DNA of 11,721 nt from CAZFAT01 sp964517075. GTDB lineage: Bacteria; Acidobacteriota; Vicinamibacteria; Vicinamibacterales; SCN-69-37. Both the position numbers and the translations under genes were made by a program. Under the pieces are notes generated by a model that had not been told where the DNA came from, made no database searches, and saw only the letters and a list, made by a program, of their open reading frames with translations. Every line of letters begins with the position of its first letter. Position 1 is the first letter of the stretch. The stretch is from the NCBI GenBank assembly GCA_964517075.1, contig CAZFAT010000302.1, forward strand, positions 1 through 11,721. The letters are read 5' to 3'. Positions 1-5,682 of this stretch are shown here, one piece after another.

Positions 1-206
1 ACCTCGGCCTCATTGAACTTCTCGATGGCCGCGCGCGCGGCGTCTTCCGAGCCCATCTCGACGAAGCCGAACCCGCGCGACCGCCCGGTGGCCTGGTCAC
101 GCATCACGCGCACCGACTCGACGGGCCCGGCCTGAGCGAACAAATCCTGGAGCGTCCCCTCCTCGGTGGAGAATGACAAATTGCCCACGAACAACTTCCG
201 ATTCAT
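1..206 (-). CDS. RRM-domain RNA-binding protein (partial, 3' end beyond window)
   Basis: Reading leftward from an ATG at 206-204, 68 codons are visible before the window ends. The product begins MNRKLFVGNLSF and contains both signatures of a bacterial RNA recognition motif: RNP2 (KLFVGNL, residues 4-10) and RNP1 (RGFGFVEM, about residues 45-52). These carry the aromatic residues that stack on RNA bases. Proteins of this kind in bacteria are small, cytoplasmic, single-RRM proteins, often with a glycine-rich tail and often cold-induced; the tail would lie outside the window. An AAAGGGG ribosome binding site sits about 5 bases before the ATG and supports this start. The gene is divergent from the pantothenate cluster. 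Family is clear; RNA target and physiological role are unknown. Confidence 0.93.
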   Translation of the reverse strand, partial: MNRKLFVGNLSFSTEEGTLQDLFAQAGPVESVRVMRDQATGRSRGFGFVEMGSEDAARAAIEKFNEAE

Positions 207-269
207 ACGTCCCCTTTCCGTCCGCAACAGCGGGCGTGCCGCCTCGAGCGGCTCATCGGCGAACCTGGC

Positions 270-288
270 CGTGTGGACCATCCACACG
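270..288 (-). promoter_or_regulatory. Hairpin in the putative 5' leader of the RRM gene
   Basis: CGTGTGGA and TCCACACG form a perfect 8-bp stem around a 3-base loop, about 64-82 bases upstream of the RRM start codon. Because the repeat is palindromic it could act as RNA structure in the RRM leader or as a DNA operator for either divergent gene. Long structured leaders are known for cold-induced RNA-binding proteins; applying this here is inference. There is no T-run, so it is not a standard intrinsic terminator. Confidence 0.4.
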
Positions 289-408
289 CGACTGCTGCAG
301 GGATCAGAGGGGGATCGAGCGGCGCTCGGTCGTCTCTTGAACGATGCCAGCGGCGGCGGGCTACAGGGCTCCCAGACCCAGCATAACGACTCCAGGGAAC
401 GGGTGCAA

Positions 409-429
409 TTGACGGTCAACCTCTATGAT
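409..429 (+). promoter_or_regulatory. Palindrome TTGAC-G-GTCAA plus possible -10 TATGAT before the DUF2520 gene
   Basis: A perfect 5-bp inverted repeat with a one-base centre occupies 409-419. It is followed by TATGAT at 424-429, which fits a -10 hexamer and ends 8 bases before the ATG at 438. No -35 box stands at the normal distance. If TATGAT is used, the transcript would start within a base or two of the start codon, i.e. it would be nearly leaderless. That agrees with the lack of a convincing ribosome binding site. The palindrome sits where a repressor or activator could contact this promoter. Weak evidence overall. Confidence 0.3.
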
Positions 430-437
430 GTGGCGGT

Positions 438-1103
438 ATGACAACGTTCTCGCGCGTGCGTGTCATCGGACGTGGCCGGGTGGGCGGGGCGGTGTCCGCT
501 CGCCTCGACGAACGGGGGTTGCTCGCTGACGGGGCGGACTGCGACCTGGTGCTGCTCTGCGTGCCCGACGCGGCGATCGCCGTCGTCGCGCGCACGATCC
601 CGGCCGGACCGTGGGTGGCGCACGTCAGCGGGGCCACGCCGCTCGCGCGCCTGGCCCCGCACACGGCGCGCTTCAGTCTGCATCCGCTCCAGACGTTCAC
701 GCGCGCACGCGGCGCCGAACAACTCGACGGCGCGTGGGCCGCCATCACGGCCGAAACGACGGCGGCGCGCGCGACCGGCTACGCGCTCGCCGACACGCTG
801 GGCCTGTCGCCGTTCGACCTGGCCGACGATCGCCGCGTCCTCTACCATGCCGGCGCGGTCATCGCCTCGAACTACCTCGTCACGCTGCACCGCGCCGCCG
901 TGCGCGCCCTGGCGGCGGCGGGTGCACCCGCCGAGGCGCTCGTGCCGCTCATGCGGCGCACCATCGACAACGGCTTCGATCTGACCGGACCCATCGCGCG
1001 CGGCGATTGGGCCGTCGTCGAATCTCACCTCGCGGCGCTTCGGCGGGACCTCCCCGACCTCGAGCCCCTGTACCGGACCCTCGCGGACGCGACGACGCCA
1101 TGA
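438..1103 (+). CDS. Rossmann/DUF2520 oxidoreductase, probable PanG-type ketopantoate reductase
   Basis: This 221-residue protein has an N-terminal Rossmann dinucleotide-binding motif (G11-x-G13-x-x-G16) after a first beta strand. A second strand ends in LLCVPDAAI, as in 6-phosphogluconate-dehydrogenase-like NAD(P) enzymes. The C-terminal part is the DUF2520 helical domain, with SLHPLQTF around H82-P83, ASNYLVTL around N145, and TGPIARGD at 183-190. DUF2520/COG5495 proteins include, to my knowledge, PanG, an alternative NADPH-dependent ketopantoate reductase described in Francisella and found in other bacteria lacking PanE. Its stop codon overlaps the panC start by 4 bases (ATGA), and panB follows, which strongly supports the missing middle step of pantothenate synthesis: ketopantoate to pantoate. 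Fold is sure; substrate is inferred from context. There is no clear ribosome binding site. Confidence 0.85.
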   Translation: MTTFSRVRVIGRGRVGGAVSARLDERGLLADGADCDLVLLCVPDAAIAVVARTIPAGPWVAHVSGATPLARLAPHTARFSLHPLQTFTRARGAEQLDGAWAAITAETTAARATGYALADTLGLSPFDLADDRRVLYHAGAVIASNYLVTLHRAAVRALAAAGAPAEALVPLMRRTIDNGFDLTGPIARGDWAVVESHLAALRRDLPDLEPLYRTLADATTP

Positions 1104-1909
1104 AGACCGTGCGGTCGATCGAGGATCTGCGCCACGCCCGCGCCGAAGCGACCGGGCGCCGCGTCGGCTTCGTGCCGACGATGGGCGCCCTGCACGCCGG
1201 TCACCGCGCGCTCATGGTCGCCGCGCGCGCCGAATGCGACGTCGCCGTCGCCAGCATCTTCGTCAACCCGGCGCAGTTCGACGATCCGCGCGACCTCGCC
1301 GCCTATCCGCGCCCCGAGGCCGATGACGAGGCGCTGGCGCGAGACGCGGGGATGGATCTGTTGTTCGTCCCCTCGCCCGACGCGATCTATCCGGCGGGCC
1401 ACGCCACCTCGATGACGATGGCTGGCGCGGCGCTCGGCTTCGAAGGGGACCGCCGGCCGGGCCATTTCAACGGCGTCGCCCTCGTCTGCCTCAAGCTGTT
1501 TCACCTCGTCGAGCCCAGTGTCGTGCACCTGGGGCAGAAGGACGCGCAGCAGGTGGCCGTGCTCCGGCAACTGATTCGCGACGTGAACCTGCCGATCGCC
1601 GTGCGCGTCGTGCCCACGGTCCGCGAGGCCGATGGCCTGGCGCGGTCGTCCCGCAACGTCCGGCTGTCGGCGGCCGAACGCGCGCGCGCCGCGGCGATTC
1701 CGCGGGCGCTTCGAGCCGGGCTGGAGGCCTGGCAGCGCGGCGCCGACCCGGTCCGGGCCGCGGAGACCGCCCTGGGTCAGTTCGACGTCGAGTACGCGGC
1801 GGTCGCCTCGTTCGACCACGAGCCGACCCTGGTCGTCGCCGTGCGCGTCGGCACGACCCGCCTGATCGATAATGTTCCTTTGAACCAGCCGGCGCTGGCG
1901 GGGCTGTGA
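1100..1909 (+). CDS. panC: Pantothenate synthetase (pantoate--beta-alanine ligase)
   Basis: PanC joins pantoate and beta-alanine using ATP, through a pantoyl-adenylate, to give pantothenate, the precursor of coenzyme A. The 269-residue product has the full set of family motifs: PTMGALHAGH (26-35, the HIGH-like nucleotidyl-transfer motif), FVNPAQF (54-60), GHFNGV (121-126), LGQKDAQQ (144-151), SSRN (183-186) and TRLIDN near the end (253-258). It is slightly shorter than the roughly 280 residues usual for the family, through a shorter C-terminal domain. The start chosen is the ATG at 1100, which overlaps the DUF2520 stop by 4 bases. The frame is open further upstream to 611, but that stretch is a shadow of the DUF2520 gene and the family N-terminus begins here. 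Cytoplasmic; very likely co-transcribed and translationally coupled with the gene before it. Confidence 0.97.
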   Translation: MKTVRSIEDLRHARAEATGRRVGFVPTMGALHAGHRALMVAARAECDVAVASIFVNPAQFDDPRDLAAYPRPEADDEALARDAGMDLLFVPSPDAIYPAGHATSMTMAGAALGFEGDRRPGHFNGVALVCLKLFHLVEPSVVHLGQKDAQQVAVLRQLIRDVNLPIAVRVVPTVREADGLARSSRNVRLSAAERARAAAIPRALRAGLEAWQRGADPVRAAETALGQFDVEYAAVASFDHEPTLVVAVRVGTTRLIDNVPLNQPALAGL

Positions 1910-1940
1910 ATATCGACCTTCACGGCCCGGTCCATGACCT

Positions 1941-2816
1941 ATGACCATTGACGCCTCCGTCCAGAAGTTGACGCTCCCGGCGCTCGCCGAGATGCGCGCA
2001 CAGGGCCGACCGATTGTCATGGTGACGGCCTACGACGCGCCAAGCGCCCGCCTCGCCGATCGCGCGGGCATCGACATCGTGCTCGTCGGCGACTCGGCGG
2101 GCACGACGGTGCTTGGGGGCACGTCGACCGTCCCCGTGGGGATGACCGAGATGCTGGTCTTCACGCGCGCGGCCGCTCAGGCCTCCGCCCGGGCGCTCGT
2201 GATTGCCGACATGCCGTTCGGGTCCTACCAGGTGTCGGAAAAGGCCGCCCTCGAGAACGCCATCCGCTTCGTCAAGGAGGGCGGCGCCGACGGCGTGAAG
2301 CTGGAAGGCGCCGGCCGCACGCTCACCCGCATCAGCGGCATCGTCGATGCCGGCATGCCCGTCATGGGGCACATCGGGTTGACCCCGCAGTCGGCGACCC
2401 TGCTCGGTGGCTACCGCGCGCAGGGCCGCACCGCGGCGGCGGCCCGTCGCCTCCTGGACGAGGCGGTCGCGCTCGAGCGGTCGGGCTGCTTCGCCATCGT
2501 CCTCGAGGCGATCCCCGCGGCCGTGGCCGAGCGCGTGACCGAGGCCGTGCGGATTCCGACGATTGGCATCGGCGCCGGCGCCGCCTGTTCGGGCCAGGTT
2601 CTTGTCTGGCACGACCTCCTCGGCCGGACCGAGGGACCGACGCCGCGCTTCGTCAAGCGCTACGCGGAACTGGGCGCGGCCATTACCGACGCGCTGAAGG
2701 CCTACGCCGACGACGTGCGGCGCGGAACGTTTCCGGACGAGGCGCACACCTACGGGATGCCCGACGCCGAACGCGAACAGTTCGAGGCGCGTCTGGGCGT
2801 TTCCAGGACCAAATAG
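1941..2816 (+). CDS. panB: 3-methyl-2-oxobutanoate hydroxymethyltransferase (ketopantoate hydroxymethyltransferase)
   Basis: PanB transfers a hydroxymethyl group from 5,10-methylene-tetrahydrofolate to alpha-ketoisovalerate, giving ketopantoate, the first committed step to pantothenate. The 291-residue protein is a TIM barrel. The metal and substrate residues are in place: VTAYDAP (D32), VGDSAG (D51), ADMPFGSY (D90), KLEG (K120, E122), GHIGLTPQ (H144) and the catalytic glutamate in VLEAIP (E189). One departure is GAACSGQVLV, where the family usually has Asp-Gly-Gln; here Ser217 replaces the aspartate. The gene lies 31 bases after panC in the same direction, so the two are probably one operon. 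No clear ribosome binding site precedes the ATG; a five-codon reading frame starting at 1934 overlaps it. Confidence 0.97.
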   Translation: MTIDASVQKLTLPALAEMRAQGRPIVMVTAYDAPSARLADRAGIDIVLVGDSAGTTVLGGTSTVPVGMTEMLVFTRAAAQASARALVIADMPFGSYQVSEKAALENAIRFVKEGGADGVKLEGAGRTLTRISGIVDAGMPVMGHIGLTPQSATLLGGYRAQGRTAAAARRLLDEAVALERSGCFAIVLEAIPAAVAERVTEAVRIPTIGIGAGAACSGQVLVWHDLLGRTEGPTPRFVKRYAELGAAITDALKAYADDVRRGTFPDEAHTYGMPDAEREQFEARLGVSRTK

Positions 2817-2835
2817 CCGCTGGCGCTTCACAGCC

Positions 2836-2852
2836 GGGCGTCTTCGATGCCC
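2836..2852 (+). terminator. Hairpin just after panB, possible terminator without T-run
   Basis: GGGCGTC and GATGCCC form a 7-bp stem with one G-U pair and a compact UUC loop, 19 bases past the panB stop codon. Position and strength fit an end-of-operon hairpin, but the downstream bases (TGACCTCC) contain no T-run, so it would be an atypical intrinsic terminator or a transcript-stabilising 3' stem. Confidence 0.35.
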
Positions 2853-2956
2853 TGACCTCCGCAGGGTAAACCCATTCGATTGGGAGCAGTATTTGCAATC
2901 GGGCCAGCGGGAAGGCAAACGCTGCGCCGGCCATGGCAAGGGTGCCGGGCCTGCGG

Positions 2957-2962
2957 TATTAT
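2957..2962 (+). promoter_or_regulatory. Possible -10 box (TATTAT) for the secreted protein gene
   Basis: TATTAT stands out in a GC-rich gap and would place the transcription start near 2969, leaving a leader of about 67 bases. The candidate -35 at a 17-base spacing (TGGCAA, 2934-2939) is poor. The gap 2817-3035 otherwise holds only the panB hairpin and the strong ribosome binding site at 3021-3028. Confidence 0.3.
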
Positions 2963-3035
2963 TGACGCCTTCGATTCGACCCGGGACCCCTAATCCCTGC
3001 TGCGCCCGCCAGGTGTTGGGGGAAGGAGTGCTGTG

Positions 3036-3794
3036 ATGCGGTTGCTCAGGCGAGTGGTCGTTTCCGCCGGACTCTTGTCTCTCTTTATCTGGGCACCGCC
3101 TCCTGCGACGGCGGTTCAGTCCGGTGCCGATCAGGTTACGCCGGAGGCGATGCCCGCCTCGTTCGTTCACCCTCCGGACTCGTTCGTTAACCCTCCGGAG
3201 ATGTTCGGGGGCCTCTGGGACTACAACGCGGAAGAGAGCGTCAATGCCGCGACCGGGCGTCCCGAGCAGCGCGCGCGCAGCGCCACCCAGCCTGGTGCCG
3301 GCGGGCAGCGGGCCGGCGGGGGCGTGACACGGCTGCCCGTGCCGCGAGGGATGGGTCCGGCCGGGTCCGCCGTCGGCACGCGTGACGGCTGGAACGAAGG
3401 ATCCGGCAACCGGTACTCGCCGCCTTTGCAACTGCTGCGCGAGAATCGCGATCTCTCACGCGACCTGCTGGAGATCCCCGAAGCGTTGACCATCCGGATC
3501 GCGAACGATCGCGTGACGTTCATCGACGACCTGAACCGCGAGCGCACCTATCCCACTGACGGGTCCCGGCACCGGTACCAGTTGGCGGCGTCGCGCTTCA
3601 ATGCCAAGCTGCTCTGGGACGAGGGCCAACTCCGCAAGGAAATCGACGGCGGGCTCGGTTTCAAGATGACCGAAATCTACTTCCTCAGCTCGGACGGCCA
3701 GCGCCTGTTCGTGTTCCTGCGGGTGGCGAAGACCCGTCCGGACGGTCCCACGATCGGCGCCAATCGCGTCTACGATCGCGTGATCGTCGAGTGA
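3036..3794 (+). CDS. Secreted protein of unknown function with a 7-residue tandem repeat
   Basis: The product (252 residues) starts MRLLRRVVVS and has a typical Sec signal peptide: basic residues, a hydrophobic stretch to about residue 20, then PPPATA before a probable cleavage near residue 26. The mature N-terminus carries two in-frame copies of a heptad, SFVHPPD/SFVNPPE (residues 42-55). A Gly/Pro/Arg-rich, probably disordered stretch follows (about 75-125). The C-terminal ~110 residues look like a folded beta-rich domain, from LEIPEALTIRIANDRVTF onward. I do not recognise a named family. The ATG at 3036 is preferred over the GTG at 3033 because GGAAGGAG (3021-3028) is 7 bases from the ATG but only 4 from the GTG. 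It probably shares a transcript with the small membrane protein gene 34 bases downstream. Likely periplasmic or surface-associated. Confidence 0.85.
   Translation: MRLLRRVVVSAGLLSLFIWAPPPATAVQSGADQVTPEAMPASFVHPPDSFVNPPEMFGGLWDYNAEESVNAATGRPEQRARSATQPGAGGQRAGGGVTRLPVPRGMGPAGSAVGTRDGWNEGSGNRYSPPLQLLRENRDLSRDLLEIPEALTIRIANDRVTFIDDLNRERTYPTDGSRHRYQLAASRFNAKLLWDEGQLRKEIDGGLGFKMTEIYFLSSDGQRLFVFLRVAKTRPDGPTIGANRVYDRVIVE
3158..3199 (+). repeat. Tandem duplication of 21 bp inside the secreted protein gene
   Basis: Two adjacent 21-base units, 3158-3178 and 3179-3199, differ at a single position (C3168 versus A3189). Each unit equals seven codons, so the reading frame is kept and the protein gains a repeated heptad (SFVHPPD then SFVNPPE; the C/A difference changes His to Asn). 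Confidence 0.9.
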
Positions 3795-3828
3795 GCGTCT
3801 TCACCACCATCGCGCGGCGGCCCGCCGC

Positions 3829-4053
3829 ATGATCTCCCGCACGTTCGTCATCGTCCTCGCGTTCGGGGCCGCGGCCTATCGCGCCTCGCAGGCCGCGTGG
3901 GTCGAGGCCGCCGGCCTGCTCAGCCTGGGCGCGGGGCTGATCCTCCTGGGCATGGCCGCCCGCCGGCCCGGACTGAAGCCATTCGCCTGGCTTGCGTTCC
4001 TGCTCACGGCCGTCAGCATCGGCGTGGTGCTGCTGCGCGGCGCTCGGATGTAG
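3829..4053 (+). CDS. Small hydrophobic membrane protein, unknown function
   Basis: This 74-residue protein is mostly hydrophobic. One segment at about 24-43 (AWVEAAGLLSLGAGLILLGM region) and another at about 51-70 (PFAWLAFLLTAVSIGVVLL) look like transmembrane helices. The N-terminal 15 residues may form a third, shorter one. The connecting loop AARRPGLK is basic and so probably cytoplasmic. I recognise no family. There is no clear ribosome binding site before the ATG at 3829, but the gene begins 34 bases after the secreted protein gene in the same direction, so it may be translated from the same message. Codon pattern (GC-rich third positions) matches the neighbours. A real gene is likely but not certain. 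Confidence 0.6.
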   Translation: MISRTFVIVLAFGAAAYRASQAAWVEAAGLLSLGAGLILLGMAARRPGLKPFAWLAFLLTAVSIGVVLLRGARM

Positions 4054-4056
4054 GCG

Positions 4057-4077
4057 GTCACGCCGCGGAGGCGTGAC
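4057..4077 (+). promoter_or_regulatory. Perfect 8-bp stem-loop directly upstream of the cyclophilin gene
   Basis: GTCACGCC (4057-4064) and GGCGTGAC (4070-4077) pair perfectly around a 5-base loop, GCGGA. The element fills the 36-base gap between the small membrane protein stop (4051-4053) and the cyclophilin ATG (4090). There is no T-run. A GGAGG lies across the loop and right arm (4067-4071), 18 bases from the ATG, too far for a usual ribosome binding site. It could be an operator, a processing or stability hairpin, or a weak terminator for the upstream genes. A possible -10 (CAGAAT, 4077-4082) follows, 7 bases before the ATG. Confidence 0.5.
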
Positions 4078-4089
4078 AGAATACGCGCC

Positions 4090-4602
4090 ATGGCTGTATT
4101 CGCGCATTTCGAAACCACTCTCGGGAATTTCACCGTGGAGCTCTTCGAGTCGCAGGCGCCGCTCACGGTCGCGAACTTCGTCGGGCTGGCCGAAGGGTCC
4201 AAGCCCTGGACGCATCCAGGCACCGGCGAGCGGCGGACGACGCCGTACTACGACGGCATCGTCTTTCATCGCATCATCAGCGGCTTCGTGATGCAGGGCG
4301 GCGATCCGCTGGGGCAGGGGCACGGCGGCCCCGGCTACCAGTTCGAGGACGAGTTTCACGCCGACTTGCGGCACGACCGCGCCGGCGTGCTGTCGATGGC
4401 CAATGCGGGGCCGAACACCAACGGCAGCCAGTTCTTCATCACCCTCGCACCGACGCCGCACCTCGACCGGCGGCACTCGATATTCGGGGCGGTCACCGAC
4501 GGTCTCGACGTGATCGAGAAGATCGGCCGGGTGCCGACCGATCGTCACGATCGGCCGGTCACACCCCTCGTGATGAACAAGGTCAGGATCGAGCGGACAT
4601 AG
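4090..4602 (+). CDS. Cyclophilin-type peptidyl-prolyl cis-trans isomerase
   Basis: Prolyl isomerases of this family speed cis-trans turnover of X-Pro bonds during protein folding. The 170-residue product is a single cyclophilin domain without a signal peptide, so it should act in the cytoplasm. Key motifs are FHRIISGFVMQGGDP (59-73), with the catalytic arginine R61, MANAGPNTNGSQFFIT (103-118), and the closing HLDRRHSIFG (124-133). In human cyclophilin A the position before LDxxH is Trp121, the main cyclosporin contact; here it is His124, as in many bacterial members, so weak cyclosporin binding is expected. The insert around residues 36-52 (GSKPWTHPGTGERRT) is typical of one bacterial subgroup. 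It ends 7 bases short of the stop codon of the convergent gene on the other strand. The start has no good ribosome binding site, but the domain begins exactly here. Confidence 0.95.
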   Translation: MAVFAHFETTLGNFTVELFESQAPLTVANFVGLAEGSKPWTHPGTGERRTTPYYDGIVFHRIISGFVMQGGDPLGQGHGGPGYQFEDEFHADLRHDRAGVLSMANAGPNTNGSQFFITLAPTPHLDRRHSIFGAVTDGLDVIEKIGRVPTDRHDRPVTPLVMNKVRIERT

Positions 4603-4609
4603 GCCGCGA

Positions 4610-5590
4610 TTAGTTGCGCTGCCGGAACCCGGCCGGCAAGGCCACGTCGGCGTCGGCGACGGTCGGGGCCACCGAGAGGGTTTCGGTGGTCGACGTCATG
4701 ACCGTCGAGCGCGCCTGCGTCTGGCCGCGGCCGCGCATGATCCGCCCGGCGAGCATCCCGCCCAGGCCGCCGCCACCGGAGGGCGCCGGCTTCCCGGCGC
4801 TCATCTCGGCGGCGCTCTTGACGCCCTCGATGAGCAGCGTGATTGACAGCGCGGTGCCGTCCAGCTTGGCGGTTTCCTCGCCCATGCGCGCCATCACCGT
4901 GCCGATGCCGGGGAGCAGCGCCGACAGCGCGTTCAACTGCTGGGCGCTCATCAGACCGACGCTGCTGCCGAAGAGCGCCTTCGCGAAGCGCATGTTGAAG
5001 GCGTTGAGTTCATCGAGCGCCGGCACGCGGGGCGCGAGCCACAGCGTGTTCGTGGCCACCATGCCGCCGCCTTCTTCGAGCGTCTGGCCCTTGGCCCGCA
5101 TCGTCAGCGTGAGGACCACTTCGCGCGTGTCGGACCCGGCGATGGCCTTGCGCTGGCCGGTCTCGCGCACGTCGACGTCGTACTCCATGGCACTGGCGGC
5201 TTCCCTGGCCTTCTGAGCGGCCGCGGGATCCATCTGCTGCTGCTGTTTGGCGAGCTGAGCCTGCGCCTCCTCCAGTTGCTTGCGCAACTCGGCGAAGGTC
5301 ATCATCGTGTATTCCTTGCGGCGCAGGTCGACGGTGTAGATGCGCTCACCCGCGAGGTCGACAATCTGGCCGTTGTTCTGCTCGAACCGGGCCATCCGGT
5401 CGCCCTTGACGCTCACGGTCGAGGTCGTGCCGTCCGAACCGCCCGCCATGCGGCTGAGCATGCCGCCCAGGAACCCTTCGAACTTCATCGTGGTGCGCTG
5501 CTGGGTCTTGACGTCGGCCAGCAGGGCCGGCGAGGCAGGTGCGACGACGAGCAGGGCAACGGCGAGCGATGCGAGTCTGGAATGCTTCAT
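4610..5590 (-). CDS. Secreted protein, possibly DUF4412-like, unknown function
   Basis: The product (326 residues) begins MKHSRLASLAVALLVV and has a clear Sec signal peptide ending near ALLADV (about residue 26). The mature part has a beta-rich segment with alternating polar and hydrophobic residues (VSVKGDRMARF, 60-70; GERIYTVDLRRKEYTMMTF, 81-99). A Gln/Ala-rich probable coiled coil follows (about 101-135, QAQLAKQQQQ), then a second beta segment. GQRKAIAGSDTREVVLTL at 145-162 resembles the pattern seen in DUF4412-type periplasmic proteins; I hold this only loosely. A glycine-rich loop (270-284) precedes the C-terminal strand. The ATG at 5590 is preferred over the GTG at 5596: GGAGGA (5604-5599) lies 8 bases from the ATG and only 2 from the GTG. 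It is divergent from the MATE gene and convergent with the cyclophilin gene. Confidence 0.85.
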   Translation of the reverse strand: MKHSRLASLAVALLVVAPASPALLADVKTQQRTTMKFEGFLGGMLSRMAGGSDGTTSTVSVKGDRMARFEQNNGQIVDLAGERIYTVDLRRKEYTMMTFAELRKQLEEAQAQLAKQQQQMDPAAAQKAREAASAMEYDVDVRETGQRKAIAGSDTREVVLTLTMRAKGQTLEEGGGMVATNTLWLAPRVPALDELNAFNMRFAKALFGSSVGLMSAQQLNALSALLPGIGTVMARMGEETAKLDGTALSITLLIEGVKSAAEMSAGKPAPSGGGGLGGMLAGRIMRGRGQTQARSTVMTSTTETLSVAPTVADADVALPAGFRQRN

Positions 5591-5623
5591 GATCACGATC
5601 CTCCACGAAACCGGCAGCCACTC

Positions 5624-5629
5624 ATTGTA
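5624..5629 (-). promoter_or_regulatory. Probable -10 box (TACAAT) for the 4610-5590 gene
   Basis: On the minus strand TACAAT reads from 5629 to 5624, one mismatch from TATAAT, in otherwise GC-rich DNA. Transcription would start near 5617, giving a leader of about 27 bases that contains the GGAGGA ribosome binding site. No good -35 is seen. No clear promoter for the divergent MATE gene is visible in the same gap. Confidence 0.4.
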
Positions 5630-5682
5630 AGCTTCAAGGCTCCGCGTTGCGCTCCCGGCCCAATCCCCTCGCTGTTGCGCTC

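Larger units (their letters stand above)
207..437. other. Divergent intergenic region with several small hairpins
   Basis: These 231 bases separate the minus-strand RRM gene from the plus-strand DUF2520 gene and must hold both promoters. I see three perfect inverted repeats on the RRM leader side: 238-242/248-252 (5-bp arms, 5-nt loop), 270-277/281-288 (8-bp arms CGTGTGGA/TCCACACG, 3-nt loop) and 316-320/324-328 (5-bp arms, 3-nt loop). A fourth, TTGAC-G-GTCAA at 409-419, lies next to the DUF2520 start. A 91-residue plus-strand frame crosses the region, but it starts inside the RRM gene and has no ribosome binding site or recognisable family, so I do not call it a gene. Confidence 0.5.

Noticed and set aside
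166..441. A 91-codon plus-strand frame before the DUF2520 gene, ending in an ATGA overlap with it
   Set aside because: It begins antisense inside the RRM gene, has no ribosome binding site and no recognisable family, and crosses a gap rich in inverted repeats.
2934..2951. TGGCAAGGGTGCC as a possible sigma-54 promoter before the secreted protein gene
   Set aside because: GG and GC are 7 bases apart rather than 10, so it does not fit.
1920..3431. A 503-codon minus-strand frame opposite panB and the secreted protein gene
   Set aside because: Its Arg/Gly/His-rich product is typical of antisense frames in GC-rich DNA, and it runs over well-supported genes on the other strand.
4538..4554. Perfect 8-bp inverted repeat with a one-base centre (CCGATCGT-C-ACGATCGG) inside the cyclophilin gene, with a 10-bp GATCGGCCGG direct repeat nearby
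   Set aside because: It lies within coding sequence for ordinary family residues and one such repeat is expected by chance in a GC-rich window of this size.
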